Of a DNA stretch of 64,000 nucleotides, positions 49,488-59,759 are shown piece after piece. Both the position numbers and the translations under genes were made by a program. The stretch is taken from positions 992,001-1,056,000 of the forward strand of contig JAJHTX010000012.1 of the NCBI GenBank assembly GCA_032164295.1. Reading direction: 5' to 3'. Each line of letters starts with the position of its first letter. Positions within the stretch are counted from its first letter, which is position 1. The notes under the pieces are model-generated. The model was not told the origin of the DNA. It saw only the letters and a program-made list of their open reading frames with translations, and ran no database searches. This DNA is from Inonotus obliquus (taxonomy: Eukaryota; Basidiomycota; Agaricomycetes; Hymenochaetales; Hymenochaetaceae).

Positions 49488-50246
49488 TACATCCCATTTG
49501 GTGCCTTTCCATATCGATATTCCATGGCATTCATCCATTTTCGTACAGTTTGAAGGGTGATAGGCTTCAAACGGTTGAGTCGGGCAAGTAATGTAGGTTG
49601 GTTGAGGTAGTCTTGTACGTCCTTCGCTAACAAGTATTCTTTCCAAAGACCTTGTAGGTGAGAGTGTATTTCGTTCGCAAAGTCTTCATCGCTGATGATT
49701 GATCTTTTCCAGGTCCCGTACAGATTAATGGGATAATATAATTTATCTTTGAGATGCTGTTGGACCCAACATCGAATGTTTCTTGCCAGGTATTTCCCTC
49801 AATCTGATGAAAGAAAAGCGGCACGCACAGAAGCCTCAATCCAACTAACATCCTTCATTTCTGTGTATAGCCGCAAAAAAACAACCATTGTTATAAGACG
49901 TGCACGGAAGAGGACGTCAATGTCCTTTTTTTGAGATGTTACATGAAACCGCCAAATTGCATCCAGGAGCATAGGATCCCCTCGATCTGGTGGTGTGTGC
50001 TTTGAATTCGTCTCAGCTGTGGTCTCAATGAGGTAATTAGCTGCCATTTCCTCATTTCTATCACAGGCTTCAAACACGTCTGATACCTGCTGTCAAGAAA
50101 ACCTGAGCACCTCAAGACTGTTGAGCACCACATGCCCTGCCGCAAGAGTCCGAGTTGATGGGCCCGCCACGTCATCATGGTTGACGATACATGCAGGAAC
50201 ATCGGGTCCTTGAAGAGACATGACTTGCAGGTTTATAGGGCCAGGT

Positions 50247-51436
50247 TGTTAGAAAACGCTCGCCCTAAAGGGACTATACAGTAACCACAATAGGACAGTC
50301 TGCTTGGTCATGGGTTCGGCAATGCTTTTCTAAGGGTTTCTGGAGCCTACTTGGTTTTCACAAGCAGGGCAGATTCCCAAGTATACTAAGTATTGCCTCA
50401 GATGCTCACTTTTAGCTTACCAAGTTGAGCCTCAACCTCTGTTAACAGGCTAGTAGGACAAGTACCCAGCTAAACCGGTAGGTTGCCGTTCACAAGCTTC
50501 TCTAGTCGATGGGCGACTAATCAATTGTTCCACGCTGTAGAGTAAGAGAGGTTAAGCAGATTAGGTGGTCTTTAGATTAGAAACTAGATGCCTAAGAGGA
50601 CTCGGTGGACAAGAGGATCAAAAGAAAGATGAGGAGCTACAGTCTAAGTCTACAACTATTTATACCTTTTTCTCATGTTGTGGACAGACCACTTCCTATG
50701 CTCCGTAGTTTCTACTCTTGATCTGATTCGTTGTTCTAGCTTCCTAACTCATCTGGTATTCCTATTGTTCTGCTGCAGATTGACTCATCGACTGCACACT
50801 GTGCAAGGCAATGACTCAGTGTTGACTCATCTTGACTCGAACTGAATTGAAACCTGTGCTTGGGGTCAGCCTTGTGCTGTGCCCTGTGCATAGAGTGAGT
50901 CAGTGAGTGAGTCATCGAATGCATGTTCATATGCCATTGGTTTTGCATGGCTGTGCCGTAGTTAGAGTTCGCTCGTCCGCAGTTGCTCGTAAGTTTAAGG
51001 AATTCTGTCAGGGTTCCATTGCATAGCATCTGGGGCTATGAAGGCTGTGATTTGCTTGTCGCCTCGGGACTCTTGTTCAGGGCCGTTAGGTGTGATTTGA
51101 CATTGGATATCATTGTAGGGAAACCAAGGTGGTTTGACATAGTTGCCTATGGCAATGAGTAGTCGTACACTTCATCGAGTATCATTTGAAGGTATTCTCC
51201 AGCCTAGGTATAGGTTTCCTTGTAGTCGAATGGCCTTGCAGTATGCCCATAGTTCCCTGAGTGTGTTTACAACCCATGCCGCTGTTACTGGTGATTGGCG
51301 GTTTGTAACATAGTCTGCACTGATCTCCACGAATGTGCTTGGGCACTCAAGTGCTGTTATATCGTGGATTCCTACTATTGTCCAGTGTGTCTTTGGTTGC
51401 ATGCCTATTGCTGTATCCATTGCTATTGTTGACCTC
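50247..51436 (-). repeat. Left arm of head-to-head inverted repeat: LTR-element 3' end
   Basis: This is the inverted partner of 51831-53073. The outer part (50247-50751) looks like an LTR. In element orientation it starts TGAGTTAGGAAGC and ends TTTTCTAACA, TG...CA bounded. Inside it, a minus-strand frame (51483-51172) reads MIGVPNRIKISAQSFQRST, IAMDTAIGMQPKTHWTIVG, then LRELWAYCKAIRLQGNLYLG. This is a retroelement-like protein piece I cannot assign to gag or pol. Coding direction points outward to the LTR, so this arm is the 3' end of an element. Confidence 0.7.
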
Positions 51437-51830
51437 TGAAAGGATTGTGCTGAAATTTTGATTCGATTAGGAACACCAATCAAAACTAACTCGGATGGGA
51501 CTGGTTAATTTCACTAGCCAGAGACGATCAGGATCGACAGCGAGAAGCAGAGAACAAGCAAATCTAATACAATCCAAGGCCGACGATCAAGAAGCATCGG
51601 CTAGCAATGCTAATCCTGACGATCACACTAAACCTTTGCAAACAATGCAGCAAGTACAGCAACCTCTAACGGCTTGCTATAAATGCAGAAGAGTGTGACA
51701 GATCATCAAAGACCTACACAAGATAATACTATGGGAGGCAGCAAACATGTACATATATCATGTGTCCTGCGAACAAGCAACAGCTTATCGAGAATACCAC
51801 AATCCCCCGGAGGTCATTTGAAATTGCACG
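51437..51830. other. Non-repeated centre of the inverted repeat
   Basis: A loop of about 394 bp between the arms. A plus-strand frame at 51495-51698 (MGLVNFTSQRRSGSTARSRE...) ends in CYKCRRV and may be the start of a retroelement polyprotein; I do not recognise it. Confidence 0.5.
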
Positions 51831-53073
51831 AGGTCAACAATAGCAATGGATACGGCAATAGGCATGCAACCAAAGACACACTGGACAATAGTAGGAATCC
51901 ATGATATAACAGCACTTGAGTGCCCAAGCACATTCATGAAGATCAGTGCAGACTATGTTACAAACCGCCAATCACCAGTAACAGCGGCATGGGTTGTAAA
52001 CATACTCAGGGAACTATGGGCATACTGCAAAGCCATTTGACTACAAGGAAACCTATACCTAGGCTGGAGAATACCTTCGAACTATACTCGACGAAGTGTA
52101 CGGTTACTCATCGCCATAGGCAACTACGTCAAACCACCTTGGTTTCCCCACGATAATATCCAATGTCGAATCACACCTGACGGCCCCAAACAAGAGTCCC
52201 GAGGTGACAAGCAAATCACAGCCTTCATAGCCCCAGATGCTATGCAATGAAACCCTGACAGAATTCCTTAAACTTACGAGCAACTGCGGACGAGCGAACT
52301 CTAACTACGGCACAGCCATGCAAAACTAATGGCATACAAACACACATTCAATGACTCACTCACTAACTCACTCTATGCACAGAGCACAGCACAAGGCCGA
52401 CCCTGAGCACAGGTTTCAATTCAGTTTGAGTCAAGATGAGTCAACACTGAGTCATTGCCTTGCACAGTGTGCAGTCGATGAGTCAATCTGCAGCAGAACA
52501 ATAGAAATACCAGATGAGTTAGGAAGCTAGAACAACGAATCAGATCAAGAGTAGGAACTATAGAGCGTAGGAAGTGGTCTGTCCACAACACGAGAAAAAG
52601 GTATAAATAGTTGTAGACTTAGACCGTAGCTCCCCATCTTTCTTTCAATCCTCTTAACTCTTAGCTGGGTACTCAGCCCAATACAAGGGGCACCCCACTA
52701 AGGAGCACTTGTACACCGAGTCCTCTTAGGCATCTAGCTTCTAATCTGAAGACTACCTAATCTGCTTAACCTCTCTTACTCTACGGCGTGGAACAATTGA
52801 TTAGTCGCCCACCGACTAGAGAAGCTTGCGAACGGCAACCTACCGGTTTAACTGGATACTTGTCCTACTAGCCTGTCAACGAGGTTGAGGCCCGACTTGG
52901 TCAGATAAACGAGAGTGTCTGAGGCAACACTTAGTATACTTGGGAATCTGCCCTGCTTGTGAAAACCGAGTAGGCTCTGGAAACTCTTAGAAAAGCATCG
53001 CCGAACCTGTAACCAATCGGACTGTCCTATTGTGGTTACTGTATAGTCCCTTTAGGGTGAGTGTTTTCTAACA
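51831..53073 (+). repeat. Right arm of head-to-head inverted repeat: LTR-element 3' end
   Basis: Matches the left arm in reverse complement, including the frame MDTAIGMQPKTHWTIVGIHD (51846) and an LTR-like end (52515-53073, TG...CA). It is 53 bp longer than the left arm, mostly inside the LTR. The left flank (caggt) and right flank (cgtat) do not match, so a single insertion with a 5-bp target duplication is not supported. Confidence 0.7.
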
Positions 53074-53399
53074 CGTATCCATGCATCTGGACTATGCCAA
53101 TCCAAAGAGAGCACCAGAGGGTTGGCATGCATGCACTCAGTTCGCTCTTGTCATCTTGAATCCTAATGATCCCACCATCTACACTGTTTCTCGTACGTCT
53201 TGCACTTCCCACATCATCCGAATAGTCATCGCTTTTGCATGTCGGGGCATAACCCAAATCAGACTGATGACTAATGCTATCCCTAGATGCTCACCATCGT
53301 TTCATTGCTGAGGAGTGTGATTGGGGTTTTACATGTTTCAGCGAGTTGAGGAAGCCATTTACTATACAAGAAGGTCTCCTTCTATCGTGCACCAAATAG
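53074..53399 (+). pseudogene. USP7/Ubp15-type MATH-domain fragment
   Basis: The end of the substrate-binding MATH domain of a USP7-type deubiquitinase. The first piece reads VSMHLDYANPKRAPEGWHAC, TQFALVILNPNDPTIYTVS. A 94-nt GT-AG intron (53193-53286) follows, then HAHHRFIAEECDWGFTCFSE, LRKPFTIQEG. After IQEG the sequence turns into LLLSCTK and a TAG. The fragment begins exactly where the right arm of the LTR-element repeat ends, so its 5' part has been cut away. It has no catalytic domain. The kept intron shows it came from genomic DNA and not from a spliced transcript. It is probably non-functional. Confidence 0.8.
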
Positions 53400-54307
53400 C
53401 ATGAGCTGACAATGGAGCAGTGGAAGCAGTTTCTTTGCAGGCTCAGGTTCAGGTTCAGCCTCGCGCTCGAGTCAACATCAAAGCTATAATCACAGTATCA
53501 ACTTGCCTCGGAGCTGACCTACCAGCAGACACCACATTGACGGTTCCTTCCTAGATGCATGACCTGGTTCTCCAACAGAGTTGCCTTACACATCTAACAC
53601 TGATTGTAATAGCATCCTGGGTTATGTCGCAGTTCACCCTCTATCTGTCAGCTCGAACATGGACAATATAGGCATTTCTATAGAGGCTGACACTCACGCC
53701 TCTCCCATTATACACCTAGGTTCCCGAGTTCCTCAGAGTGTTGCTGGTCTTACTGCTGAAGGTGTTGATCAATGGGGTGAGTATGTCGTCGATCTGATGC
53801 TTACTGACGATAGTCAGCCCGAGCTTAATATGCAAGGTCAAAGCCCCGCCTCAGGCAAAGTGCACAACTCTGATGGTGTGCTGTGGGAAACCTTCCTGAC
53901 CACCTCGAGGGAACCCGCCCTCCATATCCCCACTCCCAACAAGCACGGCTGCACATTACGGCTTGGCACTGTCACCTGGCAGTGGTAGCAGTGCCGGAAA
54001 TGGTGCTGATGCTATGAGCACAACGCGCGAGGGCAGGTATGTGACTGCTCCGCTAAGCGTGTAATCCTCAGCTTCCTTTGCAGCACGGTTTCGAGTCACG
54101 AACTCCAATCCACCTTCGAGCAGTCCTTCCCCACTGCCCTCCTTTGGGAATCATACTTATAAGTCTACATGAAGTTTGCATAGTATCTCGTCATCTCAGA
54201 AGGTGTTGCCAGAGTTACCGGCCAGTTCTAGAGCCTCGTCTACCAGCCCGGCATCTACATCTGCTCCTGTACCTGTACCTACTAGCTCTCCTTCTTCCTC
54301 CACTCAC
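53400..54307. other. Region with one unassigned open frame
   Basis: An open frame at 53581-53988 (+, 135 codons, MPYTSNTDCNSILGYVAVHP...) has no recognised domain. It may be an old gene remnant next to the USP7 fragment. The rest is Ser/Pro-coded-like or pyrimidine-rich sequence without a supported gene. Confidence 0.4.
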
Positions 54308-55392
54308 GCTGAATGTGCGAGAACGTGGCCGGTATCAGTATTACTGGACGAGGGGGGTACAATTTAGGTGCGTTGGGAGGGCCAGTACGTGGCGGTACTA
54401 AGTCATACTGTCACAGACAGGTCGTCAAGAGAGATAGTAGGGCCTGGCTGGATTGATGAGTACAGGAGGGCTCTAGGTGACCGCTCAAGAGACGAAGAAT
54501 CAGGAGACGATCAATACCAAGACGAACCCGTCGATACCGAGTCTTTCGTTGTTCGGTATCGCGGTAGTGAGAACGAAGCAGTAGAGAAGACGAGCAGAGG
54601 GGGTGTTTCTGACAGGGCTAGTTGTGAGACAAGAGGCGAGGACGACGAAGACGATATAGACGACTACCGGTATCGATACCGGCAACTACAAGATGAGACG
54701 AACGAACGGGGGCTTGAACAAGATGAGCAAAACCCGGACCTTCACTCTGGAAGTTCCTCTCTGATTAGCTGGTTTGCTATAGTAGAACATGCAGGCTATA
54801 AATACCATAATACCATAGCCATTCAAGATACCAAATGGGGAGTTTTACAAGTCGAATCGTACCACAATCCAGTACAAGAAGGGGAACATAAGATCGAAAT
54901 GAATGTAAAAATATAACCAGGGGAAACATAAGACGATGAATGAATAAGAAGTTTTATCAGGGGGTAGCTAAGAATAGGGTGGGACGAGACAAGAACCCAA
55001 TGAAAACTCACGACGAGTGATACCAAGGTAGGGTGGCAGTACCGACGTCGACCAGCGCTAAAGTAAGGACATGTCTCAAGCTACCGCATGGGCGCTCCTG
55101 ACGATGGCCCTGTCGTCTTCTTCTCCAGAGAGGCACGTCATCCAGATTTACCTTTGTTCCGGTATCATGATCCGTGTGGCGTCAGTCTGGGCGTCTACCG
55201 AGCGATCAGACGGCATGCTCCGATGTTGACATGTCGGTACAACCTAACCTTGGCATTGGAGTACTGTATCACTCGGTACCAATCAGTACGCTGGGATTGT
55301 CCCTGGGCATCAATGAGATCGCTCGAGCCCTTCGATATAGATCGGTACACGTTGCCTGACTCAACTGGGCATTGCTTGGCTTCGCCTCCGAG
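54308..55392 (+). repeat. Dispersed repeat R1, copy 2, truncated by the gypsy LTR
   Basis: Matches 22472-23540 in the same orientation. It carries an open frame of 182 codons (54368-54916) rich in Asp, Glu, Arg and Tyr, which in copy 1 is broken. A TATAAATA is at about 54798. The repeat is cut exactly where the gypsy 3' LTR starts (after CCTCCGAG at 55392), whereas copy 1 continues beyond that point. Confidence 0.7.
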
Positions 55393-55949
55393 TGTTAGGA
55401 TGGACGAGGTGGCAGTGCATGCTCGAGGCCTGTTCTCACGAAGGTCATCTGGTGACAACCTCTACTTCATCTTGGGGGGAGAACACAGTCGTCGGCGATG
55501 TACGTCTAAGGGGATAAGCCTTGAGTAATGCACGTGTCTAGGAACAGTATACGACTAAGACATCGTGGTGGTAAGTAGATTGAATAAGCTAAGTAAGTAC
55601 AAGAGAGGAATACCTAAGATGTTGTGGTGGTAAGTAGAAGAGTCAAGTGGGGAAGACGAGACAAGATCTATCTACTTATAAACACCTGGATTGTGGGAAG
55701 GTATTACTCTAAGAAGGTGCTGTGCAGCAGCATAACAATATAACCAAACAAACAATGGGGCCCGATGAGTCAGCAAGAATGAGTAAGGGTGAGTAAGCAT
55801 TGCCGGGGTTGGGGCAGAATTAGTAATGCAGTATTAGTAATATATTGGGATGGGGCAGGGGGAATCATAAGGTATTAGTAATAAAAGGAAATTAGTAATA
55901 TAAGGGAATATAAAATAAGAAAAGACGAAAAAGGAAAAGTGTTCTTACA
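55393..55949 (-). repeat. Gypsy 3' LTR (557 bp)
   Basis: Direct repeat of 61884-62438, bounded by TG...CA in either orientation (TGTTAGGA... on the plus strand, ending CTTACA). It contains the same internal 59-bp-spaced repeat as the 5' LTR. The two LTRs differ at many sites, mostly transitions, so the insertion is not recent. Confidence 0.92.
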
Positions 55950-56116
55950 TCACCCCCCCCTTCAAGGTTGGGTGTCCTGACCAACATTTATGCCAGTAGT
56001 CCTGGTTGATCAACCGAGTCTACATCAAAGAGTATATCTTCCACGTCGATTGCGACCATGGGTTTTCCTTTCCAACCATTTGCTGTGTCTGGAGGTTCTG
56101 TATACACGAAGATTTG

Positions 56117-57568
56117 TCATAAGAACTGTTGAGGTATTGTGAGTTTACGAGGGGCTCCTGGGTGTTTTAGGTAGAACCCGTCGACAGCTTCCTTTGCATT
56201 GTCTCCTAAGTCCGACTCTGGTTGCCAGGTTGCTTCTTCGTATCCTACCCACTTTACCAGATATTGTAGCTTCTGTCGATGCAGTCATGAATCGAGTATT
56301 CCTTCAACCTCGTATTCTTCTTCTTTATCAACGAGAACAGGTGGCGGTGGGGGTGCTTTCTTCTGAGATTCAAATGAGGGCTCGACTGCAGGTTTCAGTA
56401 GGATTTCGTTAAAGACAGGGTGAATCTTTTTCCACGTCTTTGGCAACTTGAGTCTGTACGTGCCAGCTCCAACCTTCTCAATGACTTTGTAAGGTCCATA
56501 CCACTTGTCCTCCATCTTCTTTGTAGGCCTCGTCATTTTGATGTTTCGTCTGTCCAGAAATACCTTGTCTCCTGGTACGAACTCTATTGACTTTCCTATG
56601 TGACGGTCGTGGTACTTCTTCATGTCGTCAGCAGCTTTCTGAAGGTTTTCTTTGGCCTGTTCATGCATCTCTTTGATCTTCTTTGCAAAGTCTTCGGCAA
56701 CCATGTTCGAGGATGATGTCGCAATGTCTGAGAAGTCGCCTAGATTCCTGCCAAGATTTGCAAAGAAAGGAGACATCTTTGTTGTTGAGTGTTCCTGGTT
56801 GTTGTATGCAAATTCAGCCATAGCCAACCAGTTTGCCCAATCCGACTGTCGATGATCCACATAGAGACGAAGGTACTGTTCCAGTTCCTGATTGACCCGC
56901 TCGGTTTGTCCATCCGTCTGTGGGTGATATGCTGTTGACAGATTTCCTTCGATGTGGAGAAGCTTGTACAATTCCTTCATCATCTTGGCATCGAACTGAG
57001 TTCCTTGATCGTGGATGATTTTGCGTGGTAGACCATGGTGACGGAAAATGTGATCTCTGTAAATCCTAGCCATTCCTTCCGCCGTTAACTTCGTCATGGT
57101 TGGTACTGCATGTATCTGTTTGCTGAAACGATCGACAATTACGCAGATAGCATTGTATCCTTCTGATTCTGGTAATTCTCCAATCAAATCGACAGTGACG
57201 ATTTCCCATGGCTTGTCAGGTACTTCATTCAGGTGCAGACTCCTAGCTCTCGTTGCCCTTGTAGCCTTTGTCCTTTGACATTTGTTGCATCCTTTGACGT
57301 AAGTACGGATGTCGTAGAACATCGTAGGCCACCAGAACTTTCGGCGTATGAGATTAACAGTCTTTGTCGTCCCAGGATGCCCAGCCATTGGTGAGTCATG
57401 GTATTCCTTCAACACAAGCTCTTTTACGTTGTTCGGCACAAAGATGACGTTTCCTAGCTTTAACCACCCATCCTTCGGTACTACTCCCTTCGGTCTCTTC
57501 TTCACCTCCTGCTGCGCCTTCCGTACCTTTTCCAACACATCCTCCTGTGACATCCGCACCACTCCTCA
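56117..57568 (-). pseudogene. Gypsy integrase and chromodomain
   Basis: Integrates the cDNA. The first ATG after a TGA (57568-57566) starts MVRMSQEDVLEK, but the domain is part of pol. A zinc-binding HHCC motif (HDSPMAGHPG, then CNKCQRTKA) precedes the DDE core: TVDLIGEL, IHDQGTQFD and QTDGQTERVNQE. The C-terminal GPY/F-type stretch WYGPYKVIEKVGAGTYRLKLP follows. Then come EEEYEVEGILDS, a TGA (56287-56285), and a chromodomain (LHRQKLQYLVKWVGYEEATW to GDNAKEAVDGF). The end is at 56117. Chromodomains steer integration to heterochromatin. Apart from the TGA the chromodomain is whole. Confidence 0.9.
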
Positions 57569-57634
57569 TACTAACCAGTCTTCCTTTATGAAGGTGACAT
57601 TCTCATTATCGTGTTTGCCTTTATCATAATCTGC

Positions 57635-59090
57635 TCATCATGACAGAAGGTCAGCTTTGCCCATCGACGTTCCTGCTTTATGAATCAACATAAAGTCGTA
57701 ATCGGCTAGTTCGAGTCGCCACCTCACCTGACGGTAGTTCAGCTTCTGTGGTGACTTGAAGTAGAGAAGATTAGCATGATCCGACCAGACTTCAAAATGT
57801 TGACAAGCTCCTAGCAAATATTGTTGCCATTCCCTAAGAGCCTGTACAATTGCGAGCATCTCTTTGTCATAGATCTCGTAATTTTGTTCGGCATCTGACA
57901 ACATCTTTGATCTATAAGCCACTGATTTCCACTTGCCCTCTTGCTCCTGTAGTAACACTCCTCCAGTTGCATAGTTCGACGCATCGGCTTCAACTCTAAA
58001 TGCTCCTTCATTGTTTGGAATAACAAGCACTGGTGGTTTGCATAGACGTCTCTTGAGTTCGTTGGAGGCAGCTTGTTCCTCCTCCTCCCATTTCCATTCT
58101 ACCTTTCCCATCAGCTTCGTAAGCGGTTTGACAATCTCGCTGTAATCCTTGACAAATCGTCGTAACCAGTTTCCAAACCCTAGGAACTCCTGTAACATTT
58201 TTAAGTTCTTAGGCACCGGCCACTCCTGAATCGCATTGGATTTCTTCGGATCCACTTTTACTACTCCATTACCGATGATATGACCGAGGTATTTGATGTG
58301 GTCTATTTCGAACTCGCATTTCTGAGGTTTGAGGTACAGGTTGTTCTTTCGTAAGACCTCGAATACTCGTTTGACTAGCTGTTGGTGTTCGTCTTGCCCT
58401 TCGGAGAAGATAAGTATGTCATTGAGGTAGATGATGACGTGTTCCTCGTGTACTAGTTCCCTGAAGATGTCATTCATGAACCCTTGGAATGTAGCCGGCA
58501 CATTAGTTAAACCAAAAAACATAACCGTCGGTTTGAAGAATCCTAGGTTAGTCCTAAACGCAGCCTTCCACTCGTCACCTTCTAGAATACAAATGTTGTA
58601 ATACCCCCAATGTACATCGAGCTTCGTGATATAGCGAGAATTCTGGACTTTGTCGACAAGTTCTTGGATCAAAGGAAGTGGGTACTTGTTCTTGATAGTC
58701 CCTTCATTCAGCTTCCTGTAATCCTGAATTGCTCAGAGGGAACCATCTTCCTTTTTGATAAAAAAGAACGGCGACGCCATCGGAGATTTCGAGTGTCAAA
58801 TGCGTCCTGAGGCGAGGTTTTCATCGATGAATTCTTGTAACACCTGTTGTTCCTTCGGGTTGAGAGGGTACACCTTACAGTTGCTTGGCTTGAAATCCGC
58901 CTTTAGCTCTATGGTGTGATCCCAAACGCGATGCTCCGGCAACCTTTCAAAGTTCTCCTCACTGAAAACATCTGCAAATTCATTGAGGTACTCTGGCCAC
59001 TTTGTCGCTCGTCTGACCTGCTTCTTATGATACTCTTCCGCCTCCTTCTCCAAGGACCAACATGTCTCCGGACAACGAGTAAATGACATG
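57635..59090 (-). pseudogene. Gypsy reverse transcriptase and RNase H
   Basis: The region spans the end of the protease linker, the RT and the RNase H. In order: VYPLNPKEQQVLQEFIDENL, a TGA (58798-58796), SPMASPFFFIKKEDGSL, a TGA (58735-58733), IQDYRKLNEGTIKNKYPLPL, then FGLTNVPATFQGFMND and IIYLNDILIFS. That last motif is the YxDD active site with the first Asp replaced by Asn. RNase H carries ADASNYATGGVLLQ and YEIYDKEMLAIVQALREW. The frame ends KADLLS followed by two TGA (57640-57635), where gypsy elements usually have SRR. The Asn would abolish polymerase activity. Confidence 0.9.
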
Positions 59091-59109
59091 ATGCCTGTCT
59101 TCCAGTCAA

Positions 59110-59724
59110 TTTCTGGATTGTGCTTGCATAACCAGTCATATCCAAGAAAGACGTTAGTTGACCTTGGGATGTCACTGCTAGACGAATAGTCTGTTCATGT
59201 ATCCCATCAAAGATCATTTGCACTTCCACATACTCCATCATTGAACCCTCCTTGTTGCCAGTTCCATCAGCATTAAAGAGTGGTATAGGACAAATATAGC
59301 GTTTGGTGGGGATCTTGTACCTTTCGACGAATCCTTCGTCGATGAGAGAACCAGTTGCTCCAGAGTCAATGAGCGCATGTGCATCCAACTCCAGTCTGTC
59401 CGTATTGTATTCTTCTCCGTCCAGCTGCTGCATCTCCTGTTTATCTTCAGGAGTTAGTTGCTGATTTAAGGGATGAATGATGGTTACGATGACGTCCAGT
59501 TGGTATCCATTCGTTCGTCGCACAAAGACGGCTTCTGGTTCCTCCTCCTTAGGCTGTACACCCTTGTCATACATCCACGCATCATCATAGTCATCAACGT
59601 CTAGATCGTCTTCTTTTTTGGGGATGGGTATTACATCGTTCAGGATCTCATGATTTTTTAACTCGGTGTATTGAGGCGCATCTAGATACTGTACAGCACG
59701 CAAGTTATAATTTAACGATGACAA
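59110..59724 (-). pseudogene. Gypsy aspartic protease region
   Basis: Contains the retroviral-type protease motif HALIDSGATGSLID, with one Asp per subunit. Around 59165 the frame changes: the upstream frame runs on as LTSFLDMTGYAS, whereas the neighbouring frame gives the family-typical STNVFLGYDWLCKHNPEIDW. This is a frameshift. Confidence 0.85.
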
Positions 59725-59759
59725 GAGTCCTTGAGAATGTTGACCAGTAGTTACGACGT

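Larger units (their letters stand above)
46906..50221 (-). pseudogene. Decayed IS630-like DDE transposase, split by a nested Tc1 element
   Basis: Outside the insert the transposase reads from MSLQGPDVPACIVNHDD (50221) through RFHVTSQKKDIDVLFRARL, NLYGTWKRSIISDEDFANEI and KAPNGM. There the Tc1 element (48125-49487) interrupts. It resumes as YVDGHERNDIV, VTHDESTFYAND (first catalytic Asp), KPHTKGDGLSIIVSDF, GCFQDKRVSFAFNNATSHQK, CCCRRSLFNQPDF, FHYELNIIEQCWGYGKSQY (Glu) and AYRKGLTGPQAQWANRKYHS, ending at a TAA (46906). The usual second Asp (DNATxH) is Asn here. A TGA occurs at 47594-47592, and a 12-bp tandem duplication (GGGTATTTCACC) inserts GYFT near 47747. The gene is therefore dead. It belongs to an abundant mushroom family of IS630/Tc1-superfamily transposases. 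Confidence 0.8.
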
